Source of the DNA: Phylloscopus collybita
Taxonomy: Eukaryota; Chordata; Aves; Passeriformes; Phylloscopidae
Length of the DNA stretch: 64,000 bases
Direction: 5' to 3'
NCBI GenBank assembly: GCA_027886175.1
Contig: JAJNNQ010000006.1
Span: 6,200,001 to 6,264,000 of the forward strand
The notes beneath the pieces are model-generated. The model saw only the letters and a program-made list of their open reading frames with translations. It was not told where the DNA came from and did no database searches. This document shows, in pieces, positions 26,001 to 36,844 of the stretch. A program made the position numbers and the translations under genes. Each line of letters opens with the position of its first letter. Positions within the stretch are counted from its first letter, which is position 1.

Positions 26001-28114
26001 TCTGACCACTTATTTTTGTTTCCCACATGCAATCTTAGAAAAGGACCCTTTCATTCTGACTGCATTTATTTATTCTTGCTCTCTTCTGTTCTTTTCTATT
26101 TTCATCTGTCCTGAGCATATCCTGAGAAGCAGTTCTGCTTTGTACCCTGTCAGCCAGACCCTTTATAAATGTATTCCTCAGAAAATAGAGCCTTAAACAG
26201 AGGATGACCAACCTTTATCCCATAAATGTCTCAAGGCTGTGATTTTAATAAGATTACAGCACAAATAAAGGCAATAGGTTTGAAATAATTCTGAACTTTG
26301 AGGAGACTATTACATCTGAAAAATATCTAAGGTAACTGTTTCAATTTTTTGTGTGTGTGTGGATATCAGAATCTGCTCATCAAGGAAGAAAAAGCACAGA
26401 ACTGATTTTCTCACCCTTCAACTGTCACTGATGGTTTAAAGAAAAGTTTTGAAAGTGTTTCAAAGCCAAGTATCTCCATTTCTCTGGAATGCTCCTCTAG
26501 TAGACAAGCATGATTGTGTCTCTTCAGCCTTGGAAGATTTTGACATTTGAGTCTTTGTATTGAAAACAGTAGCTGCATTTCCAAAAGAAGGCTAAACAGT
26601 GTCCTTACCAAGAGATGCTTTTAGCACCAGCTCCTAATACACAGCTGAAAACACTTGAAAAATAACAAAATTTTCTTACCTTTCAGCAGTGAGTGCTCTG
26701 CCATCATGCCATCTTTTACTGTGTCCTGTAGGAATGACTTGCATGCAATTCTACATGGAATTTAGGTTTCGGAGCTTATAGTCAGTTATGATAGTGGTTA
26801 CATTTTGGGCTTGCAGGTAATTTTTTTTTTCTCTGATACTAGTATCAGATGTCTCTGATCTCTGTTTTATGTTCCCATTATAGTCTGTCAAGCTCTGCTC
26901 AGTGGAGTTGAAAGGTTGTTACACTCACTGTGTCACCACCATATGTGGGATATGCATGTCTATCCATCGTTTTCTCACATCATCTTAGCTGCTCTGCTCT
27001 CCTGGCACCTAGCTACCACTCTAGAAAGGCACAAGATTTCCTGACAGCACTGTGCAGAATCTTGAGATGCTCAAGGGCAATCTAGATAGCACTTGATACT
27101 AATTTTCAGAGCAGCTAAACCTTGCCTGAATTCCCACTCAAGAGTAAACTGAAGCACTCTCTAGTTCTATTGCCTGTGCTGATGAAACTCACAGATTATA
27201 GTGGAAGCTCAGACTCTGAGCTCAGTGGCCAGTACCTGTCTGTAGCCATGCCAACACAGATGTGTAAATATGGAGATGAATCAAATCAAAGACTCAATTC
27301 AACACACACTTGCATTTACTGAACAGCACCTAAAATAGCCGAAGCATCTGCACTGAGCTGGCGTATATGATAGCTCATTGAGAGAGCCTGCACTTCTCCC
27401 AGGGAGCAGCTCGAGGCCAGGGGGGATACCTTAAGGCATCTCAAGTAGCATTAGATGCTGACACACAGATAGAGAAATCAAGCTGTCACTCCTGTTATGC
27501 ACAAAGAGATAACAGTTCCAATCTCACTGGCTCGCTCTGAGGATGAATACTTAAGCCAAACTTTGAAGATGGAAAATAGGACAAAATAGCTAGTACACTA
27601 CATTAAATCGATACTGCCAGGGCTGCTGGGAATAGACAAACATCCAACTTGATGCTTAAAATTCAAGTCCTCTTGATTTGAACAGTTGAAACAATTCCTT
27701 ACAATGTATTTCAGTTAAGTGTTTGCTACTTACCAGCAGTGTTAGCTAGCAATACAAAAATCTGCAACTTCAACACATAAGCCTATATTTGTTTTTACAA
27801 GCACTGGAACAAATGACTGAATGCATTATAAATGATTCAATGTTTTTTCATTCAGAACAATGTTTTCTTAGCACCTGTTCAAAGTACTCCCATCAGAAAA
27901 AAGAGTTGAAATTTGGCCTTTAAAATTCACTCTGTAATGAAACTAAAATGCAAATATAGCAGAAATCACTGAAACATTCAGATAGAACATAACAGAAAGA
28001 TTATGCAAATCTGTGGTATAAGAATAAAAGTATTTTTCTCATCCATAATATGAAAAATAGAGCTGTTTATATTTGTTTGTGAGCTGAAATCCTTGAATCC
28101 CACCATCTCGGGAG

Positions 28115-28140
28115 GCAGATAAGAGTTTTATCTTATCTGC
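28115..28140. repeat. Perfect inverted repeat with paired GATA motifs
   Basis: A 10-bp arm GCAGATAAGA (28115-28124), a 6-nt spacer and the exact complement TCTTATCTGC (28131-28140). Each arm carries a consensus AGATAAG GATA-factor site on opposite strands. It lies 4.4 kb beyond the PCDH20 stop codon. Binding is not shown. Confidence 0.7.
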
Positions 28141-31100
28141 TGGTTCAGTCTGGTACAGAGAGTGAAAAGGAAATAGCAATGCTTCCTGCACAAGTACTTT
28201 TGCATGTTTTAACTCAGAAAACTGTAAATTATGACATGATGCAATTAACTTTCAAATAGCTTCCTCAAAATATTTCCCGCAGTATTAATAAAATTAATAA
28301 AGTTAAAGTTAAAATAAAGCATAAAACTAATTTCTTCAACTTTTATCTCACTGAGCAACTATTACTCATATAAAAACTGTATGAACCTACTCTATAGGAA
28401 ATGAGGGTGCAGAATATGTTTATTTCCACTTTAAGTTTCACTAGACTTCTCCCTTAAACTCCAATGTATTTTGGTAATGAAGATAAACATGCTTAACTCC
28501 TCGAACTCCAGCTCTGAAGAAGAGTGGTCTAAATCCAAGTTGTTAGTTTCAGGTGACTAATATTTAATAATTAATTGCTTTGCATTGTTTTTCTCCCAAA
28601 GCTACACAGGTGAGAAAAATGTACAAAGAAACTAATGGCTGCAAGAAGATGCCGAGAAAGACAGTATAGGGAAGGTGGCAGTCAGCTTTCTGCATGGCTC
28701 TGACAATGTACGTGAATCATGAAATGAAACACTCTGCATATTAAGCTGATGATTTCTCTGTGGCAGAAGTGCTTTGTATCTCCATTTATGCCAAACTGCA
28801 AGGTATTTTTTGTGATGCAGGCCACTGCTCCCAGAAAGTTCATTGCTTTGAACCAGGACGTGAATTATTAGTCATGGACTACCCATCATATTCGTGTGTT
28901 TGAGTATTTTGACACAATCTTCCCAAAGCAGCAATTAGGGGCAGAAAATTTTCAATGAAACCCCAGCCAGTAATCAAAGGTTTGTCACTGCTGCCAGGGA
29001 AGCCAAGTTTTGCTAATACTGTACCTCAGCTTGAATGTCCTGCTAAGAGAGTGGCAGCTTTTTACATTTTCCTCAGTGGACTGTGGCACAATTGCATGCT
29101 TGAACCCTGATATTGAAAAATGGAAATAAATGACCATAAGATTGTTTTCTGTTTTGACACAAGAAAAAGCAAGTAGCTCCAATTCCCTTTCCACACTTTT
29201 ACATCTCATTCTCTATTGATATTCAGCCAGGTGTTAGGTTAGTTTTGCATCAAAACAGTAACTTCAAAGAGTTCTTTTAAATAGAATAAAATGAAGGAGA
29301 AAGAGAAGACTGATTTTCTCTGTCCACTGCCACTGGGCTCACTGCCCATTTCTTGTCTTTCATTTTTTAATTTGTTAATTCTAATGAAAAAGTGTTTGCA
29401 TAGCAAGTTCAGGAGACTTTGGCAATACAAAACTTAGGACAATCTCATTTTTTATAAAAATGAACAAAGGGCACTCATTCTAAGATTGATCCGTGGATAC
29501 TGTAAATGAATGAGACATTTATTTTTGTGCCAGCTCAACGACCAGTGTCAACAAGATTTGCATATATTTTGGCAAGTGCACTGCACAAGGTGGTAATAAA
29601 ATAGGCCTTTTATATCTGAGTCTAATTTACTTCAGTTATACTCATTAAAAATGTGTTTTCATGTGAAAGGAATTTCAGTAATGGATACTTTGGAAACAGA
29701 AACATTACAGAAATGTTTGCTATAAAGCCAGTATCAAGAATTTTACAGCTGAGAAAGAACATTTTTTTAGGAAGAAATTCCCAGGTTCTATGAATGTAAG
29801 ACTCCTGTTTTGTTGTTTTTTAATCATTGTTATGCTCAACATTGCAGGTTTAACTATTATGCTTAGTGTTAATAGCTGTATGTTTGTTTGTATGTATGTT
29901 TTTTAAGTAACTCAAAATAAGGAGTAAAAAATCCAGCTCACTGTGTATTTTGCCATTTTCAGTGACATTACCCACAGAAAAGCTACACACTGAAGGCAAA
30001 AAATGAACTCTATGAGGACTTACTCAATATAAATTCCTTTGCACAAGTAAGTGTTGGTATGGCTGCACGTGTGATTTTTAACCCATTTTCTTGAAATGAG
30101 TAGAAAATCATGAGTGAAATGCTTCACGAGCAGTACTTTGGCTTTAACAGGCTCGTTACATTACATTTTATTGCACATTAAGAACATGCTTCACCCAAAC
30201 AAATAAACAAACAAAAAGGCAACAAGAACAGCATGTTTACCCAAAGCTTAATCAAACAAGGTCAAGCCTATGTCTTTGTCGAGCCTGAATAAATGTATCT
30301 GCCCAGTGTTATATGAACACACACTGAAGGATCAGGATTATTTTTTTATTGTATTTCTTAAGTCTTGGGTTTGCTCCTGCTTAAACTGTCTCGAGAATAC
30401 ATTGGACTGCTAATTGAAATAAGAGAAGAGCAATGAAAAGAATCCTGTCTTTCAGTTACCTTGCCTTCTTACTGAAGAAAAAAATGCAGAGGATCTAGCT
30501 TCATCACCAGAGCAATACACAGTATCTGTAATACCAAAGCTGTTTCTGAAGATACAATGTAATTTTTCTTCAGAGATAAGAAACAATGTCTTTTTGTGGC
30601 AAATGCATTTCAGGGATGCATACTATTTTTATATTTTGATAAGATGAAAATAAAGGAAAAGAGGGGCTTGACCACAAAGCTCTGACAGGCTGAATTAAAT
30701 GTCATGAAACACAGCTACCAAATCATGCCCAAACAGAAAATATTCTAACCTGAAAAAAAGGCTTTTTCCTATAGCCAGGATGGCAAAATTACGGGTATTA
30801 TGCTAATGCTGTTACTTTGAATAAGTACAACCTGAATCTATTAGAAGCCCTAACATTTCAGTAGGTTCAAGGTAAAATAATGTGCCAGTCACAGATAAAA
30901 AAAATCAAAAACTGCCTCAAATTGCATTCCCTACTTTCAAAACAGCTGCCTCACCACTTACATCAGCCGACAAACAATTGTCTTTGAAGAATGAGCATAA
31001 ACGGTCATTAATGATTTTGAAATGTACTAATTTGTGAAAGTATTATGACATGTCAGACAAGATAGCCAGCACCTAAGAACTTGTGAAAAATGCATTTCTT

Positions 31101-32040
31101 AAAACTGAAATAATATTTAGCTTTATAATTAAAATTCTAGGAGAGAGAGAATAAGTTATTATGAAAATATATAGCTTTAATTTGCAGACATATAAACACT
31201 TTTGGTACATTACAGACATATGATGCGAGAAATCAAAATAATAATTTTTAAGCATAACACTAATTTATCTTGTTCACACAGAGAAATTTGATGCAATCAT
31301 CATACAAAATATAGTTCTCAGCTCTTAAAATGAAGTGAAAGTAATACATCACTGATAAAATTGCTGCTTTGTTGCAGAGGATACAGCAAAGAATAAATTA
31401 TCAAGAAAATATGCCACCAGTCTTACAAGTTAGATTTTGGATCTAATCCAAAATCAAAGCCAATGAAAAGGAGCCAGGAATGGTTGCCAAAAGTCAGAAA
31501 CAAGATCTTTCACATGAAATACCAATCCAGAAAGGAGCAACAGTCAGAATAAAAAAAGTCCTACAATTCCTTAGAATGTGAAGCAATTTTTGTTTTCATC
31601 TGGCAGATCAGATTCAGAAGTAACACGCAACAAAAATCTACTGCACAACCAAACTGATGGAGTACTACTGACAGATTGCTCAAAGTACAAAAAAATACCA
31701 CCACTTTTGTGACAACTAAGGATTTAGCCATTCCCTTGCTTCCTTGCATCTGGCATGTTTATGAGGATGAGGATGGGGCTCTGTCATTATTTGCTTTAGG
31801 AAATATTAAATATAATTCTTCCATAAAAATGACCAGCAGATTGCTGGAGCAAATGATAATGAGAGTGGAATCTGGAGAAAAATGAGTATGTCACAGCAGT
31901 TCAGATTCTCATTACAATATCTTGCATTCTTGCTCAACAGGAATTGCACTTCTTGTTAATGCCTCTTCTATGCTACTGTATAAGCTTTACTTGTGAGGTA
32001 ATAAACATTCTGGTTTTCATTACTAGTGCATTTTAACATA
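28141..32040. other. Region just downstream of PCDH20, no second gene seen
   Basis: Repeat-poor, AT-rich DNA with no recognised mobile element for about 4 kb. It may contain the distal 3' UTR (AATAAA on the minus strand at 30345 and 30167) and conserved regulatory elements, but conservation cannot be judged from one sequence. Confidence 0.5.
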
Positions 32041-32046
32041 TTTATT
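32041..32046 (-). terminator. Nearest polyadenylation signal after PCDH20
   Basis: AATAAA on the minus strand lies 503 bp beyond the stop codon. It is the first canonical hexamer downstream. Further ones occur at 30345-30350 and 30167-30172, so a longer 3' UTR of about 2.2-2.4 kb is equally possible. No cleavage evidence can be seen in the sequence. Confidence 0.4.
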
Positions 32047-32548
32047 CTTCTTATTATACATATATCGGGACAGACTTTTTTTTTTTTTTTTGTAGGGGTT
32101 AAATGTCTGTATGCCAATAGATATTTTATATTAAAATCAATATATTTAAAATATATTCTGTTTATCTCATGGACAGTACCTCGAACAGTTCCCTGCTCAG
32201 GAGCATCTGATGCCCTCTCGTGGTTAAAAAGACTTTTAAAAGGTGAGTTTAAAAGAATCATCTTACCTTCACCCTTTTTATGTTTACTGACCTTACTGAT
32301 TTATGAAAGCTGGAAATGATGTCCATGGTTTTATAGTCAGGGTGCTAGCTGTTAGTTACTAACATTTCATAAAAAAGCTGTACACTGAGATTGAATTTAA
32401 AAAACTGTAAACAGCTATTTACAATTATAATATTATTAAGTTATAAATTAGCAGTCCTTCATTGCAACCTCTGTCAATACAACCTCCAGCTAGGTGTTTT
32501 AGTGTCATCCAGGGTTTTTCAGATGTTGGACTTACACACAAAGAAACA
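32047..32548 (-). other. PCDH20: Probable PCDH20 3' UTR (minimum extent)
   Basis: This AT-rich stretch runs between the stop codon and the first AATAAA. It contains no open frame of interest. A T16 tract (plus strand) at 32076-32091 marks its distal part. The extent is inferred only from the hexamer. Confidence 0.45.
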
Positions 32549-35245
32549 TCAAATGTTAGAAATCTCCATTGGTTTCTTCTCCAACATGTGCAGATTAATT
32601 CTTCCATTTAATGGGATTTGTACTTCCAAGTTTTCATCTGCTCTGTGATGCTTTTTCCCTTTTCTTATACAAATGTAAATTCCCATCCCTGTTACTAAAG
32701 CAATTGAACTCAGGCTTATTATTGAAAGAGCTACCAAGGTAGGCATGCAGGAAGCTGACTCCATTTTTTTATGTGTAGGCTCTATGGATATTTGTGGCTG
32801 CTTTTCTTCTACACTGATATCAGGCTCCTTCCTTAACAAACTTTCGATGTAGCTCTCATTGCTGACGGTATCATTGACAAAAAGGTTCACCATGACAGTG
32901 GAATGGAGAGGTTCTGGGTACCCGTGATCACTAACTTTTACAAGCAGCCGATAGAGGCCATAGTCATTTTGCATCAGTGACTCTTCCAAGGTGATATTAC
33001 CAGTTTTGGGGTCAATCCTAAACGACTCGGGTCGAGGGCCTCTTCTTCCGATGATACTGTAAGCTATGACTGCGTTCATGCCAGTGTCCTTATCGACAGC
33101 ATAGACCTCGGTGATGGGAGAGCCAGGAAGGGTAGAAGGAAGGACTAACAAGTAAGACATATTAGACTGAGGAAACAAGACCAAAGGAGGGTTGTCATTT
33201 ATGTCCAGAAGAAGGATAGTTATTTTTGCTGTAGAAGACAGGGCAGGATCACCGCCATCAACTGCTTCAATCCACAGAACATAGGAGCTTTGCTGCTCCC
33301 TGTCCAGGGAGACTTTAGCTCTCAAAACTCCTTTTCCAGTATCTATAACAAAAATATCACTTCCATTCAGAACTGAAAGGGCAACCCATCCATTTTGCCC
33401 TGCATCAGCATCTGTGACACTTATAACTCCAATTTCACCAAAACCTGGAAAGTTTTCTGGCACAAAAAAGCTGAAATCCTTATTGATAAATCTTGGACTG
33501 TTATCATTTTTATCCAATACAGTGATGGTGACAGTTGCTATTGATTCTCTTGGAGGGAATCCAGAGTCTACTGCTTTGACAGTGTACCTGTATTTCTCTT
33601 TTTCTTCTCTGTCCAGTTGGGTGGAAACTGTAAGAACTCCTGTGGTTTTATCTAAAGCAAAATAGGAAGGGGCATCAGGACCTAAGAAATAGGACACTTG
33701 CCCTCTTTCTCCACTGTCAGCATCAGTAGCATGCAGTTTGGTCAAAAAAGCATTGGGAACATTGTTCTCCTCAATGGACAATTCTATCAGTTGCTCAGAG
33801 AAAACCGGTGAATTGTCATTGTCATCCAGAACCTGTATTTTGACAACTTTCTTGACATGAAATCCTTCTGAGTTCCATGCAACTACGGAGATTTCATACA
33901 GCTGCTGTGTCTCAAAGTCCAAAGGTTTTGTGGTCTCCAACAGATATTCATTGTTGTATGGCTTGTACGGTGAAAGTCTGAAAGGCCCATCACCATCCAA
34001 ATAGCAACTGACTTTGTACTTTTCATCGGGGTCTTTGATGGTAAAAAATGCTACGGGTGTGTTGATAGGCTCAAGTTCCTTTAAGTAGACTACCCCTTCC
34101 ACTTCATTAGCTATGAAACGAGGAACAACCTCAGGTGGTCTCATCATGACTTTGATGATGGTCACCAGCACCGTTATGACGGCAGGAATACAGCCAGGAC
34201 CGTTGCCCAGTATGATCAGCCTGTGTAGCCTTGGAGTGTCCCCATCAACTTTAGTGGAGAGTGTGATGGCTCCTGTGCTTTCATTCAGATGGAACAAGTC
34301 TCTGGATGGCTGGGGGACCTTCTGGCTGTAGGAGTAGGTGATCTGGGCATTGGATCCAAGGTCCATGTCCACCGCGTGGACAGTAGCCACGTGTGTCCCT
34401 AGGCTGGAATTCCCATAAAGGGTGACGTTGAGCTGCGAGTCGTTGAACTGGGGGCAGTTGTCATTGACGTCGCTGATGCCAATAGTGAGGGTGGCACTGC
34501 CCACGAGCGGAGGAGTCCCCCCATCCTCAGCGACAATGACTGTGACATACTCATCCTGTGTCTCCCTGTCCAGCGGCCCCATAACAATCAGGTAGGGAGT
34601 CCTCTCCCCATTCTCATTCTCCTCCACGTCCAGGGTGAAGACACCGTAGTTATCTCGCAGGCGGTAGGTCTGGACACCATTGGTGCCCATGTCAGGGTCA
34701 AGGGCGGCGTGCTCGATCGCCAGGCGGGTGTTCACAGGCGCGTTCTCAGGCACCAAGAGACGGATGTGGGGCACAGGGAAGCGGGGCGCGTTGTCGTTGA
34801 CATCACGGATGGCAATTTTTACCTTCACCAGGCGAAAGTACTCCTGTGGCAGTACCAGCACATCCAGCAGCAGGAGGCATGACTCTGGTGAGGAGGAGGA
34901 AGAGGAAACGGCAGCTGATCCCCCAAAGATGGTGGCTCCACTGCTTTCCACACATAGAGCTTCCCGGTCTATCTCCACAGCTGAGGTGTGCAGCTCTCCA
35001 GAGCGGTTGTCCAGATGCACATACTGTCCCCCCAAGCCATGGGAGGCCAGGGTGAAGGACAGTGGGGGCTGCAGAGACGCAGGGTTCTGGCCACCAGCCG
35101 TTGGGAGCCGCAGGTCACGGGCCAGGCTGCCGATAAGCACCCCAGCAGGCAGCCCCTCGTTGAGGCTGTAGAAGAGCTCAGTGGCGCGGCTGTAACTGGC
35201 AAAGCAGTTGAAAGGCCCAACGAAGAGCAGGAAGAGGAGCAAGTG
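32549..35245 (-). CDS. PCDH20: Protocadherin-20, exon 2 (nearly the whole protein)
   Basis: This is a non-clustered protocadherin, a single-pass membrane adhesion protein of the cadherin superfamily acting at the cell surface. The exon opens at 35245 straight after a splice acceptor (pyrimidine-rich, TTCTTAG), in phase 0 with a His codon, and runs 898 codons to TGA at 32549-32551. Numbering from the exon-1 ATG (about 915 residues), the hydrophobic signal core is about 19-33, with likely cleavage after NCFA. Cadherin linker motifs DVNDNAP, DVNDNCP, DDNDNSP, DKNDNSP and DINDNPP lie near residues 165, 276, 491, 595 and 698. The membrane span is about 850-877 (32666-32749), followed by a 38-residue tail ending ISNI. 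N-glycosylation sequons include residues 97, 285, 290, 296, 644, 712, 767 and 808. Identity rests on recalled similarity to mammalian PCDH20, including the SYSRATEL start of the mature part, the ENLEVQIPL tail and the C-terminus. The first in-exon TTG is not the start, because a short first exon precedes it. The reading frame is intact. Confidence 0.96.
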   Translation of the reverse strand, partial: HLLLFLLFVGPFNCFASYSRATELFYSLNEGLPAGVLIGSLARDLRLPTAGGQNPASLQPPLSFTLASHGLGGQYVHLDNRSGELHTSAVEIDREALCVESSGATIFGGSAAVSSSSSSPESCLLLLDVLVLPQEYFRLVKVKIAIRDVNDNAPRFPVPHIRLLVPENAPVNTRLAIEHAALDPDMGTNGVQTYRLRDNYGVFTLDVEENENGERTPYLIVMGPLDRETQDEYVTVIVAEDGGTPPLVGSATLTIGISDVNDNCPQFNDSQLNVTLYGNSSLGTHVATVHAVDMDLGSNAQITYSYSQKVPQPSRDLFHLNESTGAITLSTKVDGDTPRLHRLIILGNGPGCIPAVITVLVTIIKVMMRPPEVVPRFIANEVEGVVYLKELEPINTPVAFFTIKDPDEKYKVSCYLDGDGPFRLSPYKPYNNEYLLETTKPLDFETQQLYEISVVAWNSEGFHVKKVVKIQVLDDNDNSPVFSEQLIELSIEENNVPNAFLTKLHATDADSGERGQVSYFLGPDAPSYFALDKTTGVLTVSTQLDREEKEKYRYTVKAVDSGFPPRESIATVTITVLDKNDNSPRFINKDFSFFVPENFPGFGEIGVISVTDADAGQNGWVALSVLNGSDIFVIDTGKGVLRAKVSLDREQQSSYVLWIEAVDGGDPALSSTAKITILLLDINDNPPLVLFPQSNMSYLLVLPSTLPGSPITEVYAVDKDTGMNAVIAYSIIGRRGPRPESFRIDPKTGNITLEESLMQNDYGLYRLLVKVSDHGYPEPLHSTVMVNLFVNDTVSNESYIESLLRKEPDISVEEKQPQISIEPTHKKMESASCMPTLVALSIISLSSIALVTGMGIYICIRKGKKHHRADENLEVQIPLNGRINLHMLEKKPMEISNI

Positions 35246-36333
35246 CTAAGAAGAGAGAAGCACAGGGGTGTGAGGAAGGGCTGGCACCTCCCCCCACATA
35301 CTGCCTCCCCCCACTGCCACTTCAAGCAGTGAGTGCCGCATCTGCAACAAGAAGCCATCCTCCCTCTCCCCACCATCCTCCCAGTACAGCAGCTACTTCC
35401 AGGGCATCACCATCTGTACCCTCCAGGCAACACCAGCTGCATCCCCCACAGCAAATACGCACTGCCAGGATGGCCCGGGGGCACCGTGCCTCCCCCCGGC
35501 CCCCAGCAGCACTTGCGTCCCGACGTGCCATTTTCCCTCTTGCCCCCGCCCCAAGCTCGCCCCCGTCTCACCAGCGGCACCTTTCCCTCCCAACCTCAAG
35601 CGCATCCCAAACCGGGGCATCCCCTTGCACATCCCCAAACATATGTTCGCCCCCTCCCCTTCCACAGCAGCAATGCGAAACGCGCCCCTCGCTGCCCGAC
35701 CCCCAGCCCCGTCCCGAAAGCTGTTTTTTTCCCCGCATGTTCACGGGTCCCGCGGTGCAGCGGGGAGGCGGCCCGCTCCGCGCAGCCCGCGGGGCTCCCG
35801 GCGGAGCTCCGGGCGGGTCCCTGCCTCCCGCGACGGCGGAGCCGTCAGCTCCAGCCCCACCGTCACGGGTGCCCGGCCAGCGCCGCGTCACCCGCAGGTC
35901 CCCCTGCTGCCGGCGGACGACGCGAGCTGCGCAGGGCAGCCGCGGAGCGGAGGGGCTACGCGGAGCAAGTTGCCCGCGCTGGCGAGCGCATCGCCCACTA
36001 CACACGGATGGAAAGGAGCTCCCCGAAAGTAACTTCAGCCCTCGTCTTCACGCAGGAAATTTTTCCTCCTTCCTTTCTTTTTAATCACCCATTCGCTTTT
36101 CCGCCGCTCTCTGCCACAACCCGCGCCGGCAGCAGCAACAAATATAAACTTTTCGCGGCTGCCCTGATCTTTGGAGAGAAACAGACCCAACAAACGTACA
36201 CACGGTCTGGTTTGTTTGGTCGGTTTTTTGCTGCTTCTTTTGCCAATTTGTTGCCAATTTCGCTGCTGCGTGCGAAGTCGGGCTGGGGTGGCCGGACGCG
36301 GCGCGTCCCCCCCTCCCGCCGCCCGGCCCTCAC
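35246..36333 (-). other. PCDH20: PCDH20 intron 1
   Basis: This 1,088-bp intron has donor GTGAGG at 36333-36328 and acceptor TTCTCTCTTCTTAG ending at 35246 on the minus strand. An in-frame TAG overlaps the acceptor, so exon 2 cannot be read from further upstream without splicing. Much of the intron is GC- and CpG-rich and belongs to the CpG island. Long open frames on either strand here come from low stop-codon density. Confidence 0.85.
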
Positions 36334-36384
36334 CTGCAGGCTGCCGCGGGCGCTGGAGCTGCCGCGACCGCCCGGGGGCCCCAT
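36334..36384 (-). CDS. PCDH20: PCDH20 exon 1 coding part (17 codons)
   Basis: Read on the minus strand, an ATG at 36384 opens 17 codons, MGPPGGRGSSSARGSLQ, followed exactly by a consensus donor CAG|GTGAGG at 36333. This joins in phase 0 to the His codon at 35245. Mammalian PCDH20 as I recall it also has a 17-residue N-terminal piece before the equivalent His, with a similar Ser/Arg-rich character. The ATG has G at -3 and G at +4. Using it gives an 18-residue n-region ahead of the hydrophobic core, which suits a signal peptide. An in-frame ATG 30 codons upstream (36474, also G at -3 and +4) would give about 945 residues but a 48-residue n-region, so the downstream ATG is preferred for secretion. 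Transcript or ribosome data could reverse this. Confidence 0.82.
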
Positions 36385-36479
36385 GCCCGGCCACCGCTGC
36401 CGCCGCCGGCTGCGCCCCGGCAGCCCGCCCGCTCCGCCGCCCGCCCGGCGCTTCTCCTCCCCGCGGCTGCCCATTCCCC

Positions 36480-36501
36480 CGCCGCCGCCGCCGCCGCCGC
36501 G
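36480..36501 (-). repeat. (GGC)n trinucleotide run in PCDH20 exon 1 region
   Basis: About seven GGC units (minus-strand sense) lie immediately upstream of the 36474 ATG. With the 36384 ATG they are 5' UTR. In the 36474 frame they would read as glycine, but no in-frame ATG precedes them. Such tracts often vary in length. Confidence 0.8.
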
Positions 36502-36844
36502 CTGGGCTGGGCTGGGATGTGCGCGCCGCCCAGGACACTCCCCCTCCGCCGCCGCGGGAAGGGCCGGAGCGAGGGAGCAGTCACGGGCTCGGCTGCCAGG
36601 GGGGCGGGCAGGCGGGCGAGACGCGGGGGCGCGTCCGCGGAGGCTGCGGCAGCGCCGCGGGCAGGGAGCAGAGCGGCCGCTGTTCCTGGCCCGGCGGCGC
36701 GGCCACAGCGGAGAGCGGGGATATTGGGAGCGTGTGTGCTCGCCCGGGCAGCGCTGGGACCAGGGAAAGAAGATAGTCCCGCTTGGAAACTAAGGCGGGA
36801 AAAAGATATTAAAAATTAAAATAAACTCGGTTTATTCTTCGTCT

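Larger units (their letters stand above)
21626..28114. other. Intergenic, no gene seen
   Basis: AT-rich unique sequence with the T25 and G-rich tracts near 22.9 kb. No mobile element recognised. Confidence 0.55.
35480..36800 (-). promoter_or_regulatory. PCDH20: CpG island with the likely PCDH20 promoter
   Basis: CpG density and G+C rise sharply from about 35480 and stop at about 36790, against AT-rich surroundings. Exon 1 lies inside. A GC box (GGGGCGGGC) is at 36600-36608 and other GGCGGG-like elements are nearby. I see no convincing TATA box above exon 1, so a TATA-less dispersed promoter is likely (inference). The exact transcription start is not visible. A weaker GC-rich shoulder continues into the 5' part of exon 2, to about 34690. 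Confidence 0.75.

Noticed and set aside
34399..35376. Other-frame ORFs overlapping PCDH20 exon 2 on both strands
   Set aside because: They are shadows of the true reading frame, which alone gives cadherin motifs throughout.
35329..36793. Plus-strand frames of up to 486 codons antisense to PCDH20 exon 1 and intron
   Set aside because: They lie in the CpG island, where stop codons are rare. Several frames on both strands are open at once, and the translation is low-complexity Pro/Arg/Ala without a domain.
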